A stretch of DNA of 64,000 bases from Rapana venosa (lineage: Eukaryota > Mollusca > Gastropoda > Neogastropoda > Muricidae): positions 25,205,304-25,269,303 of the forward strand of contig CM054165.1 in NCBI GenBank assembly GCA_028751875.1. The letters run 5' to 3'. The first letter of the stretch is position 1. Every line of letters starts with the position of its first letter. This document shows, piece after piece, positions 25,006-36,465 of this stretch. The notes below the pieces were generated by a model, which did not search any database, was not told the origin of the DNA, and worked only from the letters and a program-made list of their open reading frames with translations. A program made the translations under genes and the position numbers.

Positions 25006-26250
25006 TGTAAAGATTTAATGGGCTTGCAAGACAGTTTTGCGGGCCTTTTTTCCTTGGGGTTTTTTGGGGGTTGGGCGGGAAGGCTTGGGGGTAAAAAAGG
25101 GGGAATGGGCGGCCCCGAACCCCCCCTGGGGCAAAAAAAAGGGGAATTGGGGCGGTGTTAGTTTTGGGGGTTCCCCCCCCTCTCGTCCCCCAATTTAAAA
25201 TAATTTACTCCTTGCCATACCGGGGTTCCCCCCGCCTTTTTTTCCCCCCTTTTTTTTTGGTTTCTTTTAAGGGTCTTTTGGCAAAAACTGGCCTTGGACT
25301 GGGGAGGGCTGTCCGATGGTGCCCCCCCCCCCGGGACCAGACGGGATTGGCGCAATCCCCGTGGGTTGGTGTGGTTTTCCCCTCCCTTTTTTAAAAATAA
25401 AATTTTTTCCCCCAATTTTTTTGACCCAATTTTTCCCCTTCCCCTTTCCTTCCTCCAAAAAATCCCGATTTAAACCAGGGCCTTTGGTACCAAAAAAGGA
25501 CCTTTTTAAAAACGGTCGGGGGGGGAAAAATTCGTCAAAAGTGCACGGCCTATTAACCCGGGAAAAGGTTTGGGAAATCGGAAAGGGATGGGCCCTAAAA
25601 TGGCTTTTTTTAAAGAAAAAGGGTTTAAAGGGACCAATTTTCCTGCAAAAACCCTTCCAGGGGAAAAAAGCGGGAAAACAAGGAAAAAATTTGGGGCTTA
25701 TCCATTACAGGGGGGGGCCATTTTTACCCCAATAAACCCAGAAGCGCTAAAGTGGGCCCCATGGACCTTCTCCACCAAAAAAAGGCCCCCGATGGGGGAG
25801 GGCCGGGAACAGCCAGAAAGGGGAAAAACCACCTGCAAGGGAAAAGGGGATTTGGGAAAGAGGGGGAAATAAAAATGGCCGAGAAAATCCGGTTGGGCAG
25901 GGGGAAACCCCCATTGTTTCCCCGGGGGACTCGCCCAAAACCCCCCTTAAACCACCACCCCCACCAAACCCCACCACCCTCACGGGGCCCTCCCCCAAAA
26001 ACAGAAAAAAACCCCCGGCCCCCCATTCAAAGGGGGGTTTTTAATTAATTTTTGGCTTTTAAATTTTTTTTTCATTCGAGAAACTTTTGGCCTGCAAGGG
26101 TTTTGGGGTTTTTTGGTCCCCAAAACCTGGTTTTTTTTTCTTGGGGACTTTTCCCCTTCCCCCCCTCCAACCCCCCACCCACCCACCCCACCAACTTTTG
26201 ACTACCCCAACCCAAAACAACCACCCCAAAACCCAAACCCCCCCCAAATG
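25006..26250. other. Low-quality sequence, nothing assignable
   Basis: Homopolymer-rich noise. A CCACC-rich patch lies at 25950-25985 and 26160-26240. Quality improves abruptly near 26250. Confidence 0.5.
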
Positions 26251-26486
26251 GCATTTGGGAATTTTAAAAAGTGAAGCTTTAACATGGCGTTGTTTGCTTC
26301 AGTATGGGAGAAGCTTGTGGCCTGCATCAGATGGGTTGTTTGGGGCACAGTTCTTCGCTGACTTCTCTCTCTTCTCTTCTCTGCGTCCCTGGTCCTCTCC
26401 TGTGTTTGTCACTCTGCAGGGGGTCTGCCTGCTGACCTCTCACCTGACACGTTCCGATTTCAGAGCAGCCTATTTCATGGTACAGG
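26251..26486. other. Unassigned clean sequence
   Basis: Readable sequence of normal complexity with a CTCTCTTCTCTTCTCT tract (26366-26382). I looked here for the missing first SLC22 exon and could not support one. Confidence 0.45.
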
Positions 26487-26762
26487 TTGCATGCTGGGTA
26501 CGTTCGTACTTCCGTAACCCACCGCACAATGACATGAATTTCGGGATCTGAAACGTGAATATTTGATCTTATACATGCGTATATTCACGAAGAGAATTAA
26601 GGCGCTGGTAGGTCTGCAGTTGAAGTGGACGTGGGAGATCGTCAATTAATATTCCCACCCTCAATTCACCTGACGCCGCCACCGAGATTCGAACCCACGA
26701 CATCACGGACCCCTGAGATTGAAGTCACGCTGTCTAACCACGTGACTATAGCGTGCGCAAGT
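26487..26762 (-). mobile_element. tRNA-derived SINE (family C, GCATGCTGGGTACG end)
   Basis: On the minus strand: head A box TATAGTCACGTGGTTAGACA (about 26751-26732), B box GTCGTGGGTTCGAATCTCGG, then GGTGAATTGAGGGTGGGAA, GATCTCCCACGTCCACTT, GCAGACCTACCAGCGCC and a 3' part ending in the GCATGCTG block (26490). I recognise this as a SINE core common in gastropods (from memory). Confidence 0.85.
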
Positions 26763-26930
26763 TCTCGTTCGAATTTTCAATATCAGAAATGGCGTGGAAG
26801 GTTTAACGGATCAGGGGGAGGGGGAGGGGGGGGGAGGGCTCAAACGGGGATGGAACCTGAGCCTTGTCACTTGCTCGGCAGGGTGACACGTCGACCAGTG
26901 GTCAGTCTGGCGGTGCGGCGTTTGCTGTGT

Positions 26931-27460
26931 GTGCAGGGGACCTGGTGTCTGCATCGGTCTGGTGTTTGCTGTGTGTGCAGGGGACCTGGTGTCTGCATCG
27001 GTCTGGTGTTTGCTGTGTGTGCAGGGGACCTGGTGTCTGCATCGGTCTGGTGTTTGCTGTGTGTGCAGGGGACCTGGTGTCTGCATCGGTCTGGTGTTTG
27101 CTGTGTGTGCAGTGGGACCTGGTGTCTGCATCGGTCTGGTGTTTGCTGTGTGTGCAGTGGGACCTGGTGTCTGCATCGGTCTGGTGTTTGCTGTGTGTGC
27201 AGGGGACCTGGTGTCTGCATCGTCTGGTGTTGCTGTGGTGCAGGACCTGGTGTCTGCATCGGTCTGGTGTTTGCTGTGTGTGCAGTGGGACCTGGTGTCT
27301 GCATCGGTCTGGTGTTTGCTGTGTGTGCAGTGGGACCTGGTGTCTGCATCGGTCTGGTGTTTGCTGTGTGTGCAGGGGACCTGGTGTCTGCATCGGTCTG
27401 GTGTTTGCTGTGTGTGCAGGGGACCTGGTGTCTGCATCGGTCTGGTGTTTTATCTGTCGG
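26931..27460 (+). repeat. 44-bp minisatellite built from a splice acceptor
   Basis: Twelve tandem units, mostly 44-45 bp. Each holds TGTGTGCAG followed by (T)GGGACCTGGTGT and then CTGCATCGGTCTGGTGTTTGC. The CAGs begin at 26934, 26978, 27022, 27066, 27110, 27155, 27200, 27241, 27283, 27328, 27373 and 27417. The thirteenth CAG (27461) is the real acceptor of the SLC22 exon, whose first bases TGGGACCTGGTGT are the same as in the units. All six frames are free of stops through the array. Confidence 0.95.
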
Positions 27461-27463
27461 CAG

Positions 27464-27669
27464 TGGGACCTGGTGTGTGAACGCAAATACATCAAGGCAG
27501 TGGTCAACTCTGTGCAAATGGCCGGAGTGCTGGTGGGTGCTCTAACCAGTGGTCAGTCCTCCGACACCTTTGGTCGACGTATCACCTGCTACGTCAGCCT
27601 CCTGGTTCACGCCTTCGCCTGTCTGGTGACTGGTTTCTCCACCAGCTGGCAAATGTATGCTGCCTGCAG
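27464..27669 (+). CDS. SLC22 transporter exon a (TM2-TM3, motif A)
   Basis: This 206-base exon starts after CAG with TGG (phase 0) and ends AG before gtgagt (phase 2). It begins WDLVCERKY, the SLC22 signature that follows the extracellular loop. It continues with TM2 (SVQMAGVLVGALTSG), the MFS motif A loop GQSSDTFGRR at residues about 32-41 of the exon, and TM3 (CYVSLLVHAFACLVTGF). The Gly, Asp and paired Arg of motif A, which gate transporter conformational change, are present. Upstream the reading frame stays open to 26864, through a minisatellite made of copies of this acceptor, so the exon start is chosen by the WDLVC homology and could shift in some transcripts. Confidence 0.92.
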
Positions 27670-27944
27670 GTGAGTGAGTGTGTGTGTGTGTAGGGGAAAG
27701 AATGAGAGAAACCAGTGAAAATTGTTATCGAGCTGGAGTACCAACGCACTCCATGCCACTTTTTTTCAGTCATTTGCTCGAGTTGCTAGGTTCAAAAATG
27801 GTAAGGATTTTACGCATGCGACCGTTTCTGCCCCCACATAGACACATTCCGACTTGGAGAATGATGTCTAACGACATCAGTGTGCCTGCCTGTTTTTAAA
27901 CATAGTTTGTGTCATGATCCTAGCAGTACAGGTGGCCTACAGGT
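27670..27944. other. Intron sequence with a short dispersed repeat
   Basis: A (GT)n run follows the donor. About 27765-27840 (CTAGGTTCAAAAATGGTAAG and following bases) resembles 61875-61930, suggesting a small dispersed repeat family. Confidence 0.5.
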
Positions 27945-28122
27945 TTCAACATGCGTGCAAGATGTTCTTCGTGCGTTCGCTGGTTTATAGCTAGATCTAA
28001 AATACTTTGGGGGAGGGGGGAGAGGATGTCAACAGAACTCCACGAGTGCCTGGGTGGTGGCTGGAACTCGGGCCGTCACACCACGAGCTGAACGCTCTGA
28101 CCGTTAGGCGATATCCTGCCTC
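27945..28122 (-). mobile_element. tRNA-derived SINE fragment (family D)
   Basis: Minus-strand head GGCAGGATATCGCCTAACGG (28120-28101, A box) and B-box-like GGCCCGAGTTCCAGCC (28074-28059). The distal part (27945-27990, GCAAGATGTTCTTCGTGCGT reading +) matches the SINE at 57385-57672. It is internally shortened. Confidence 0.75.
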
Positions 28123-28439
28123 TATACATACCTGTGTGCATAAATCTGGGCCACTGAATGTTCGCACAACTCTTGTCTCGATCAACTGCGATACCTAAAC
28201 AGGCTAGGGTGCTCTCAAGCGCATAAGACAAACAAACAAAGCGCTCTAGCAGTTACAATCAGCAGACACCTTCATTATGGAGACCCATGGCCTGTTCACC
28301 TACCCCCTGTGGTCCTTACTGACCACAGTAATGATCTTTCGGTGCTGGTGCTGTCTCTGTTCTGTCTCTGATGCTGAAGGTCATATCTCAGAACTCTATC
28401 TCAGCCAAGCTTGTCGGATTAGTTCAAGTCTGGTGATAG

Positions 28440-28990
28440 CCTATATCTCAACCAGTTCAAACGACTCTCTGGCATAATTGAGAACACTCCTCCTTTCCTG
28501 AACTTATTGAGAATGCTCCCTCTTTGTCTCAAGTGATTGAGATAACTCCCTCTTTGTCTCAAATGATTGGAGATAACTCCCTCTTTGTCTCAAATGATTG
28601 GAGATACTCCCTCTTTGTCTCAAATGATTGGAGATACTCCCTCTTTATTCTAAATGATTAAGTGTACTGGCTTTCAGTTTTAAATGATTGATAAGACGTC
28701 CCCTCTGTCTCAGATGGTTGATAACATCTTTCTCTGTTTTAAATGATTGGGAAGATCGATTTATCTGTTTAAATGATTGATGATACTTCCGCTCTGGCTT
28801 CAGTGATTGAGGACACTTACAAGATTGAGGGCTTCGCCTTAAATGATTGATCATACTTCCTCTCTGTTTTTAATGATTGATTATATTTCCTCTCTGTTTT
28901 AAAATTATGGAGAAAACTTCTTTTTCTTCAAGATTAAGGACACTTCCTCTTGTCTTCATTATTGAGGGCTTTTTAAATGATTGAGAACAA
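28440..28990. repeat. ~31-bp minisatellite (TCCCTCTTTGTCTCAAATGA unit)
   Basis: Roughly 17 diverged tandem units with CTCCCTCTTTGTCTCAAATG then ATTGGAGATA. Units become more varied after 28660. It lies in the first visible SLC22 intron. Confidence 0.9.
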
Positions 28991-29029
28991 TTTTTTTTCT
29001 TAACATCCAAGCTTACTGACATTCTCTTT

Positions 29030-29440
29030 TGGCTGCACACCAGCATCATCCATCCACTCCCTTCACTGCATTCAGTGCTCTGCAGTTGGAACAATTCTAA
29101 ACACATTACTCCTCTCTTGCGATCACTTCCCTGGCTTCCCTGTTCCAAATGTCTCCACAAATCTGCAACCTCTTATCTTTGTAACTGTCTTCACTTGTAC
29201 ACTTCATCCCGTTCCCTTCGTTCAGCTTCGGATACTTTGTTTTGAAAAGTTTCAAACAAAACTTTTGGCCTCACTTTTTCCCCTTTTTGTGGTCCATCTA
29301 CGGGGAACGACCTCCTCTTCCCTTCGTCAAAAGCTGACATTAAATATTTTCCAACCCAGCCCAAAACGCCTAATGAGTATTTGCTTCTAAGATTTTCCCT
29401 CTACTATCTGTCTACTCTTTTAACACCCCCCCTCTCATCA
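29030..29440 (+). mobile_element. CR1/Jockey-like LINE 3' relic
   Basis: In shifting frames the + strand reads TSSRSLRSASDTL (about 29203-29241), then K.FGLTFFPF.GPS and a GNDLL block (29255-29315). This resembles the SRSLRSA..., FS..GP..WN.LP tail that follows RT in CR1-like elements. There is no RT core and frames are broken, so the clade is uncertain. Confidence 0.5.
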
Positions 29441-29454
29441 CCCAGTCTACACAC

Positions 29455-29498
29455 GTGTGGGGTGTGTGGGTGTGTGTGGTGTTTTTGTGTGTGTTTTG

Positions 29499-29529
<31 letters not shown>

Positions 29530-29545
29530 GGGGGGGTTTGTGTTT
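29455..29545. repeat. (GT)n microsatellite
   Basis: A GT dinucleotide run with TTTT interruptions. Confidence 0.9.
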
Positions 29546-29659
29546 TTTTAAATTTTCTTTACTTTTTTAGGCATTTGCGCGAGTAAATGTCAAAAAGTCA
29601 GCGCTTTGTTTATTCTTAATATTCCATACTTAATAACTATTTTTTTTATACTTTGTTAT

Positions 29660-29870
29660 TCTCATCCCATCATCATTCATCTTTCATCATCATCTCATAA
29701 AATATCATCTCATCATCAAATCTCATCATAAAAAATCTTTGCCCTCGTCTCGCCATCGTTGCCGTTGTTGTTGCTGCTGCTGCTGTTGTCGTCATGATGA
29801 TGATGAAGATGTTTTTGATGTTTGGAAAAAAGGGGAAAGCAGCAGCAGCAGCAGCGCAGCAAGCAGCACG
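29660..29870. repeat. ATC, CTG and AGC trinucleotide runs
   Basis: Short runs of CATCAT at 29667-29725, then TTGCTGCTGCTG at 29763-29787, GATGAT at 29795-29810 and AGCAGC at 29837-29855. Confidence 0.8.
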
Positions 29871-29944
29871 AGTAGTTTAGAAGAAGTATCATTAATGATT
29901 AAAAGAAACTTTCCCTCTGCTAAAAATGATTGGGATAAAAATAA

Positions 29945-30237
29945 TAAAATAAAAATTAAAAAATAAAATAATAATAAAAATAAAAAATAATAAAAAATGT
30001 ATGGAATTTATATAGCGGAATTTTTGTAAAAAAAAAATCAAAGGTCAGATGACATGATTTTTAAATTTTTTTTATTTATTATTTTTATATCGAGGATAAT
30101 GCGGTTTTGTAAATTTTTATTTGTTCCCCCGGCACCGGGGCCTCTCTTTCAAAAAAGCGGAACGGTTTTAAAACGTGTGCGCAAGTGTCTGGATGCGTTC
30201 GCACAGGGGCCTCGGTTTTAGCTCATCGAAGGATCCA
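29945..30237 (-). mobile_element. SINE fragments with (ATA)n-TATGGAATTTATATAGCG end
   Basis: An A/T run leads into TATGGAATTTATATAGCG (30001-30018), a SINE tail also at 44.73 and 62.78 kb. Then 30105-30237 resembles 57390-57545 (GCGGAACGG, ACGTGTGCGCAAG, TTCGCACA.GGGCCTCGG). Both are in reverse orientation, 80 bp upstream of SLC22 exon b. Confidence 0.7.
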
Positions 30238-30316
30238 TCCCCCATCATCTGTGTTTAAAAATCGATGGGGTCTTCTGCAACTGTTTGGCATATCTCTGAT
30301 CTTTCACCCCTGTCAG

Positions 30317-30523
30317 GTTTTTCGTGGGGGGCTGCTTAGCTCTTTCCTGGGGGCTGCATCGTGTACATGATCGAGTTCGTCGCCCCACCGGGGCGTCCTT
30401 ACCTGGCCGCCTCCCGCCTGGCCGTGGGGGCGGGTTATGTGCCTCATGCCTGGCGCTCCCCCACTGGCGCCATCTCCACTTCATCACCGCCGCCATTCCC
30501 CCTGCCCCCCCTTTCGGGTGGTT
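30317..30523 (+). CDS. SLC22 transporter exon b (TM4-TM6), two frameshifts
   Basis: The acceptor is tgtcag and the first base completes AG+G (Arg) from exon a. Translation gives FFVGGCLALSWG, then a +1 shift near 30352 into CIVYMIEFVAPPGRPYLAAS and RLAVGAGYV. A second shift near 30442 returns to LALPHWRHLHFITAAIP and FGW. It ends TGGTT before gtgagg, and TT+T of exon c makes Phe. The pattern fits TM4, the E-F-V-(G/A)-P loop, TM5 and TM6 of SLC22 proteins. The length of 207 equals 1+3x68+2, so the two shifts cancel, as expected of consensus error in noisy sequence. A true disabling mutation pair cannot be excluded. Confidence 0.8.
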
Positions 30524-30534
30524 GTGAGGGAGTG

Positions 30535-31430
30535 CCCGACTGACTGAGCCGATGCCTGACTGCCTGACCCGAGAGGGCTGATGCGATGACCGACCGGGCC
30601 CACCCACGACCCATGACTGACTGGCTGATGACTGACTGCTGACTGCTGCGCTGACGACCACCGACCGACTGCTGCTGACTGATGACTGCCGGAATGACTG
30701 GGCTGACGATGACGACTGGGCCCACGACCCGACGACTGCTGACTGACTGACTGATGACTGACTGACTGACTGACTGACTGACGACGACGACCGACCCGGA
30801 CTGATGCCCGAACTGCCGACGCCGACGAATGACTGTGACTGAGCTGATGCTGACTGACTGACTGATGACTGATGAGGGGCCGACTGACTGCTGACTGCCT
30901 GACCCCGATTGAAATAAAACCGGGAAAAGGGCCGACTGACTTGCCCGACTGCCTGACTGCCCTGAAGGGGAAAACTGGGGCCCGATTGAAAAACTGAACC
31001 CGGGGCTGACTATGAATGCCCCCCATGTGACTGCCTGACCTGACGACTGCCGCCCCAGCAAATGACTGACTGTGATGCCTGACTGCCTGCCCCGCCCGCT
31101 GTGATACTGATGATCTGATTTTACTGACTATGGGGTTGCTGGATCTGCTGACTGCCCGCTGCCCGTGATCTGCCTGATGCCCGACGAGCCCGCTGCCGCT
31201 GCCCGCTGACCTGTGCCCGATGACTGCTGCTGACTGAAAGCCGACTGCTGTGCTCTGAAACCCTGACTGGACTGATGACGTGCTGCTGCTGACTAATGCC
31301 TGACTGCCTGACTGCCTACGAGAATGCTGATCTGACTGCCTGCCCTGGCTGACGTGACTGATGGGTGGACTTTTCCCCTATGCCTGACTGCTGACCCCGC
31401 CCTTGCTGACTGCTGACTGGCCCCGTGACT
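30535..31430. repeat. TGAC/TGCC-based satellite
   Basis: About 900 bp of TGACTGAC, TGCC, GATG and TGCTGACTG words starting about 10 bp after the donor of exon b. On the minus strand it reads as repeated SVSQSV. It is noisy toward the end. Confidence 0.9.
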
Positions 31431-31639
31431 GATGGTCCTCTTGCTGCCGAAAATGTACTGTGTTTTCTTGGGACTGGGTGTGAAGCGCTTTCTGTTTGTT
31501 GTGTAACCGAGGGAAAAAAAACGCTACCCTTTTTTAAAAAAAGACTTGTTCTTGGGGGGGAGAAAAAGGTTCTGTTTTTGGGTTTGGGATGGGGTGAAAC
31601 CATTTCTGTTTTTGGTTTTTTCCAAAGGGTGGAAAACCA

Positions 31640-33690
31640 GTTTTTTTTTTGGGGGTTGCTAGGTGTAGATTTACCTAGTTTTGTTGTTTTTTGGTTGTCT
31701 GTAGCAAAAAGGGGTGTATACTAGTTTCTTTGTTTGGTTTTCTGCTAAGGGGTTTGATATTTCCAGTTTCTGTTGTTTTGGTTTTTCTGCTAAGGGTGTA
31801 GATATTTCCATAGTTTTTGTTGTTTTGGTTGTTGCTAAGGTGTGATATTACATAGTTTTTTGTTTTGGTTGTTGTTGGTTAGATTTACCATGTTCTGTTG
31901 TTTTGGTTGTTGTAGTAAGGGTGTAGATATTCCATAGTTTTTGTTTTTTTTGTTTTTGCTAATGGTGGATATACCTTTGTTTCTGTTTTTTAGTTTTCTG
32001 CTAAAGGTAGATTTTACCTGTTCTGTTGTTTTGGGGTTTTGTATAAGGGTGTAGATTTACCCAAATTTCTGTTGTTTTGTTGCGGGGTAGATATTACCAT
32101 AGTTTCTGTTGTTCAGTTGTTGCTTAAAGGGTAGTATTACCCTAGTTTTTGTTGTTCACGTTTTTTTGCTAGGGTGAGATATTACCATGTTTTTTTTTGT
32201 TAGGGGTTGCTGCTAAAGGGGTAGATTTCCTAGTTTCTGTTGTTGGGGTTTTTGTAGCTAAAGGTGAGAAAAACCATATTTCTTTTTTTTATTGTCTCGG
32301 GTGTGATTTAAACCCTAGTTTCTGTTGTTTGGTTGTTGACTAAGGGGGTTTTTTTTTTAAAAAATAATTAAATTAATTTTGTTGGTTTTTTGGTGTCTTT
32401 TAAAAAAAATAAAAGGTAGATTTTTTTTACCATTTTCTAAATTTTTTGAATTGGGGGGGCTTAGGGGGAGAATCCCCCCTAGCGTGGTTTTTTTTTTTTT
32501 TTTTTTTTTTATTATTTTTTAATTTTTTTTAAAATTTTAAAAATTTTTTGGTTTGGGGTTTTTTTTGCGCTAAAAATTTTTTTGAACACAGGGCTCGTTT
32601 TTTTCCCAAAAACCCCAAACCCCCCCCGGGCATGGGGGGAAAAATTTTCCCCGGGGAAACCCCGCCCCCCCCCGGGAAGCGGGGTTTCCTTGACCACGTC
32701 CCCCTTTTTACCCCCTTTTTTTTTTTTTTTTCTGCAAAGGGGGTTTGTTTTTAAAAAGTTTTTTTTGTTTTGCCGGGGAAATTCCTGTTTCGTTGGTTTT
32801 TTTAAGGGGGGTTTTTAAATAATTTTTGGTTTTCACAAGGGTGGTTTATGTTTCTGGCTTTTTTTGCCAGAAACCATGTTTTTATTGTGGTTTTGGGAAA
32901 GGGGTAGAAACCAACAGAGGTTTTTCGGCAATTTTAGAAAAAACCGTTTTGGGTTTCCTAGCAGGGGGGAGTTTACCTGTTCTTTGTTTTGGTGTCTGCT
33001 AAGGTGTAGTTTACCATAGTTTCTGTTGTTTTTTGTTGCTGCTGGGTGTAGATAACAAGTTTCTATTGTTTAGGTTGTCTGCTAGCTAAAGGGGGTGATA
33101 TTTTACCCATTTTTTGTTTTGCTATTGTTTAGGTTGTCTGTAGCTAAGGGTGTAGAATTACCCTGTTTCTTTGTTTAGGGTTGTCTGGTGGGTGTGAATT
33201 CCATTGTTTCTATTGTTTTTGGTTTTCTGCTAGCTAAGGGTGTGATTTTTAATAGTTCTTTTTTAGTTGTTGTTAAGGGGGTGATATTCCTGTTCTTTGT
33301 TTGGTTGTCGCTATTGGTGAGTATTTCCATAGTTTTGTTGTTTGGTTGTCTGTAATGGTGTAGATATTACATAGTTTTGTTGTTTGGTTTTTTGCTAGTA
33401 AAGGGGGTGATATTCCCCTAGTTTCTTTGTTTTGGGTTTTGTAAGGGTGTAGAATACCTGTTTCTGTTGTTCACGTTGTCGTGGGGTGATATTCCATAGT
33501 TTTTTTTAGTTGTTGCTGGGGTAGTTTTACCTGTTTCTTTGTTTAGGTTGTTGCTGCTAAGGGGTAGATTTCCTAGTTTCTTTGTTAGGTGTCTGCTAGC
33601 TAAGGGTTAATATTACCATAGTTTTTGTTGTTAGTTTTCTGCTGGGGGTAGAATTTTCCTGTTTTTTGTTTAGGTTTTTTTTGGGGTTGT
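31640..33690. repeat. ~50-bp minisatellite, part 1
   Basis: The unit approximates GTTTCTGTTGTTTAGGTTGT then CTGCTAGCTAAGGGTGTAGA and TATTACCATA. About 35-40 copies are visible, corrupted by homopolymer noise, with an especially bad patch at 32340-32960. Confidence 0.88.
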
Positions 33691-33808
33691 AAAAAAAATT
33701 TTTTTTTTTTTAAAGGGGGTTAGTTTCCAAAGGGGGGTTTTTTTTTTTTGGGGGGGAAAAGTTTTAAAAAAAAAAAAAAAATTTTTTTAAAAAAAAAAAA
33801 AAAAAGGG

Positions 33809-33843
<35 letters not shown>

Positions 33844-34686
33844 TTTTTAGTTTTAAAAAAAGGGGAAAAAAAAATTTTTTTTTTTTTTAAGGGGGAATTT
33901 TAAAAAAAGGGTTTTTTGGGGAAAAGGGAAAAGAAAAAGGGTTTTTTTTTTTTGGTTTGGAAAAGGGTGAAACCGGGGGGGGGGGCCGGGTAAGGGGGAA
34001 AAAATTTTTTTTTGGGGGGGGTTTTGCGGGGGAAGGTTTTGGGGGGGTTGGTAAGGGGGGGATCCCAAAAAAAAAAAGGGAAGAAAACCCCCCGGGGGGG
34101 GGGGGTTTTAGGGGGGGGGGGGGGGGGGTTTTTTAAAAAAGGGTAAAAGGGGAAAAAAAAAAATTTTTTTTTTAAAAAAAAAAAAAAAAAAAAAAAGGAA
34201 AAAAAAAAAAAAGGGGAAAAAATTTTAAAAAAAAAAATTTTTTAAGGAAAAAAAAAAAAAAATTTTTTGGGGAAAAAAAAAAAAGGGGAAAAAAAAAGGG
34301 TTTGAAAAAACAAAAAAAAAAAAAAAAAAAAAGGGAAAAAACAAAAAAAAAAAAAAAAAAAACCCCCAAAAAAAAAAAAAAAAAAACCAAAAACAAAACG
34401 AAAAAAAAAGAAAAAAAAAAAAGGGGAAAAAAAAAAAAAAATTTAAAAAAAAAAAAAAAATTTAAAAAAAAAGGGGGGGTTTTAAAAAAAAAAAAAAAAA
34501 ATTTTTTTTTTGGGAAAAAAAAAATTTACAAAAACCCCCAAAAAAAAAAAGGGGAAAAAGGGAAAAAAAAGGGAGAAAAAAAAGAAAAGGGGGGTTTTTT
34601 GGAAGGGGGGGGGGGAAAAGAAAAAAATAAAACAAAAAAAATTTGGGGGGAAAAGGGGGAAAAAAAAAGGGAAAAAAAATTGGAAA

Positions 34687-34742
<56 letters not shown>

Positions 34743-34747
34743 AAGGG

Positions 34748-34823
<76 letters not shown>

Positions 34824-34900
34824 TTTTAAAAAAAAAATTTAACGCCCGTTTTTTGGAAAAAACAGCCCCCAATTTTGAAAAATTTTTCCCCCTTTAAATT
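33691..34900. other. Homopolymer noise (A/T/G runs)
   Basis: The sequence is almost entirely runs of A, T and G, up to about 40 bases. It lies between two parts of the same ~50-bp minisatellite, so it is most likely failed consensus of repeat DNA. Lys- and Phe-rich frames here are artefacts. Confidence 0.8.
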
Positions 34901-35984
34901 TAAAAAATATTCTTAATTTACCTGTTTTAAATAAGGCTCTTTTTTTTAAAAATTTAGTCGATGGGGGTCAAAAGGGTTACAAGGTGGGGTCCCCCGGGTT
35001 GGGGAATCGGATGAGGATCGAGCCTATGTTCGAATTTACAAAAAGGGAATTTTCCCAAAGGGGTTTTTCCAAATTTTTGAAATAAAATTTTTTAAGGGGA
35101 AAGGGGGCCCCGGAAAACCAGTGCAGGAAAATTTTAACAAAGAAATTTTTTGTTGGGCCCAAAAAAGGGGGTTTTGTTGGTTAAAATTCAATCCCCAGAA
35201 AAGTTTGTTACGTCAAATTTTAAAATTTTATTTTAAAAACCCAGAATGAGGGCATTTATGAAAGCTGAACTAAAGTCACAAAATTAAGAGAGTAGGTGTT
35301 TCAAATGGATAAAATTGTTCAAAATGATAGTTTTGGCATTTCGACACCCCTTCGGACCCGTATGCAAATTGCGGGGTCAAGGTCTTTCTGTAGCAGAAAG
35401 AATGGAATTTTCGATCTTTTTCCGCGTTTTCACACAAGAGATGTGAGAGCTAGGGCTAAATCGTTTGGGCCGGAAGGATTTGGGGTTTTTTTGGAAGAGG
35501 TATTACATTGGAGTTTTCCAAATTAAACCCGGAATCGACAAGTATCCAGTGAGGGGCCTGAACAGGGTTGAAAGGGCCTGGGGAGCTCAGTGGAGAATTT
35601 GGGTTCTTCCACATATACTCTGGGCCCGGGGGATTTGTTATATTATTGCCTTTAAGTGCTTTCGATAATTCTTCATCAACAAGACGCTATTTCAAACTGG
35701 GATTTCTTTTAGTCATTTAATTCATTGAGAAATCATGCTTTTTAAAGCGAGTAAAAATGGTTTTGATGGTTGGTAAATTGTTTATCTCCCCGCAAAAAGT
35801 CTTTGACCTTTTTGGACATCCCAAATTTTCTGCAGACTATTTTTTTCCCCGCCCGCAGCACGAAAATTGTTCCCCCCAAAATTTCTTCTTCTTATTTTTT
35901 TATATCGTCTGGCCGTGAAAAGCAGCTTTGTTCTTTATTTACTTCCTTTTTTGTTGTTTGTGGTGTAAAATTTTTTTCCTTGTT
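34901..35984. other. Unassigned intron sequence
   Basis: 35280-35700 is readable and of normal complexity, but I see no coding or repeat similarity. Confidence 0.45.
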
Positions 35985-36465
35985 TCTTTGTTTAGGTTGT
36001 CTGCGCTAAGGGTGTAGTATTACCATGTTTCTGTTGTTTAGGTTGTTGCTAGTAAAAGGGGGGGAGATATTACCATGTTTTGTTGTTTGGTTATTTTTAA
36101 AGGTTTTTAGATTGGGCCCTGTTTCTGTTGTTTTGGGCGCTCTAAGGGGTGTGATATTTCCATAGTTTCTGTTGTTTAGGGTTTTTTTCAAGGGTGTAGA
36201 TATTCCATAGTTTTTGTTGTTTTTGGTTTTTCTGTAAGGGGGGTAGATATTCCCTAGTTTCTGTTGTTTAGGTTTTCTGCTTAAAGGGGGTGTTTCCAAG
36301 TTTTGTTGTTTTTTGGTTTTTGTAAGGGTGTAGATATACCATAGTTTCTGTGTTTGGTTGTCTGCTAGGGGGTGTTTACTAGTTTTTGTTGTTCACGTTG
36401 TTGCCTGGGTGTAGATATTACCATAGTTTTGTTGTTTTCGTTGATGCAGTGGGTGTAGATATTTC
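35985..36465. repeat. ~50-bp minisatellite, part 2
   Basis: About nine more copies of the same unit as at 31640-33690, in the same orientation. They suggest one array interrupted by 2.3 kb of noisy or inserted sequence. Confidence 0.88.

Noticed and set aside
26251..26486. Possible first SLC22 exon
   Set aside because: I saw no TM1 or Cys-rich loop pattern in any frame, and the 3' half is SINE sequence.
34172..34897. Lys-rich and Phe-rich open frames
   Set aside because: They are A and T homopolymer noise.
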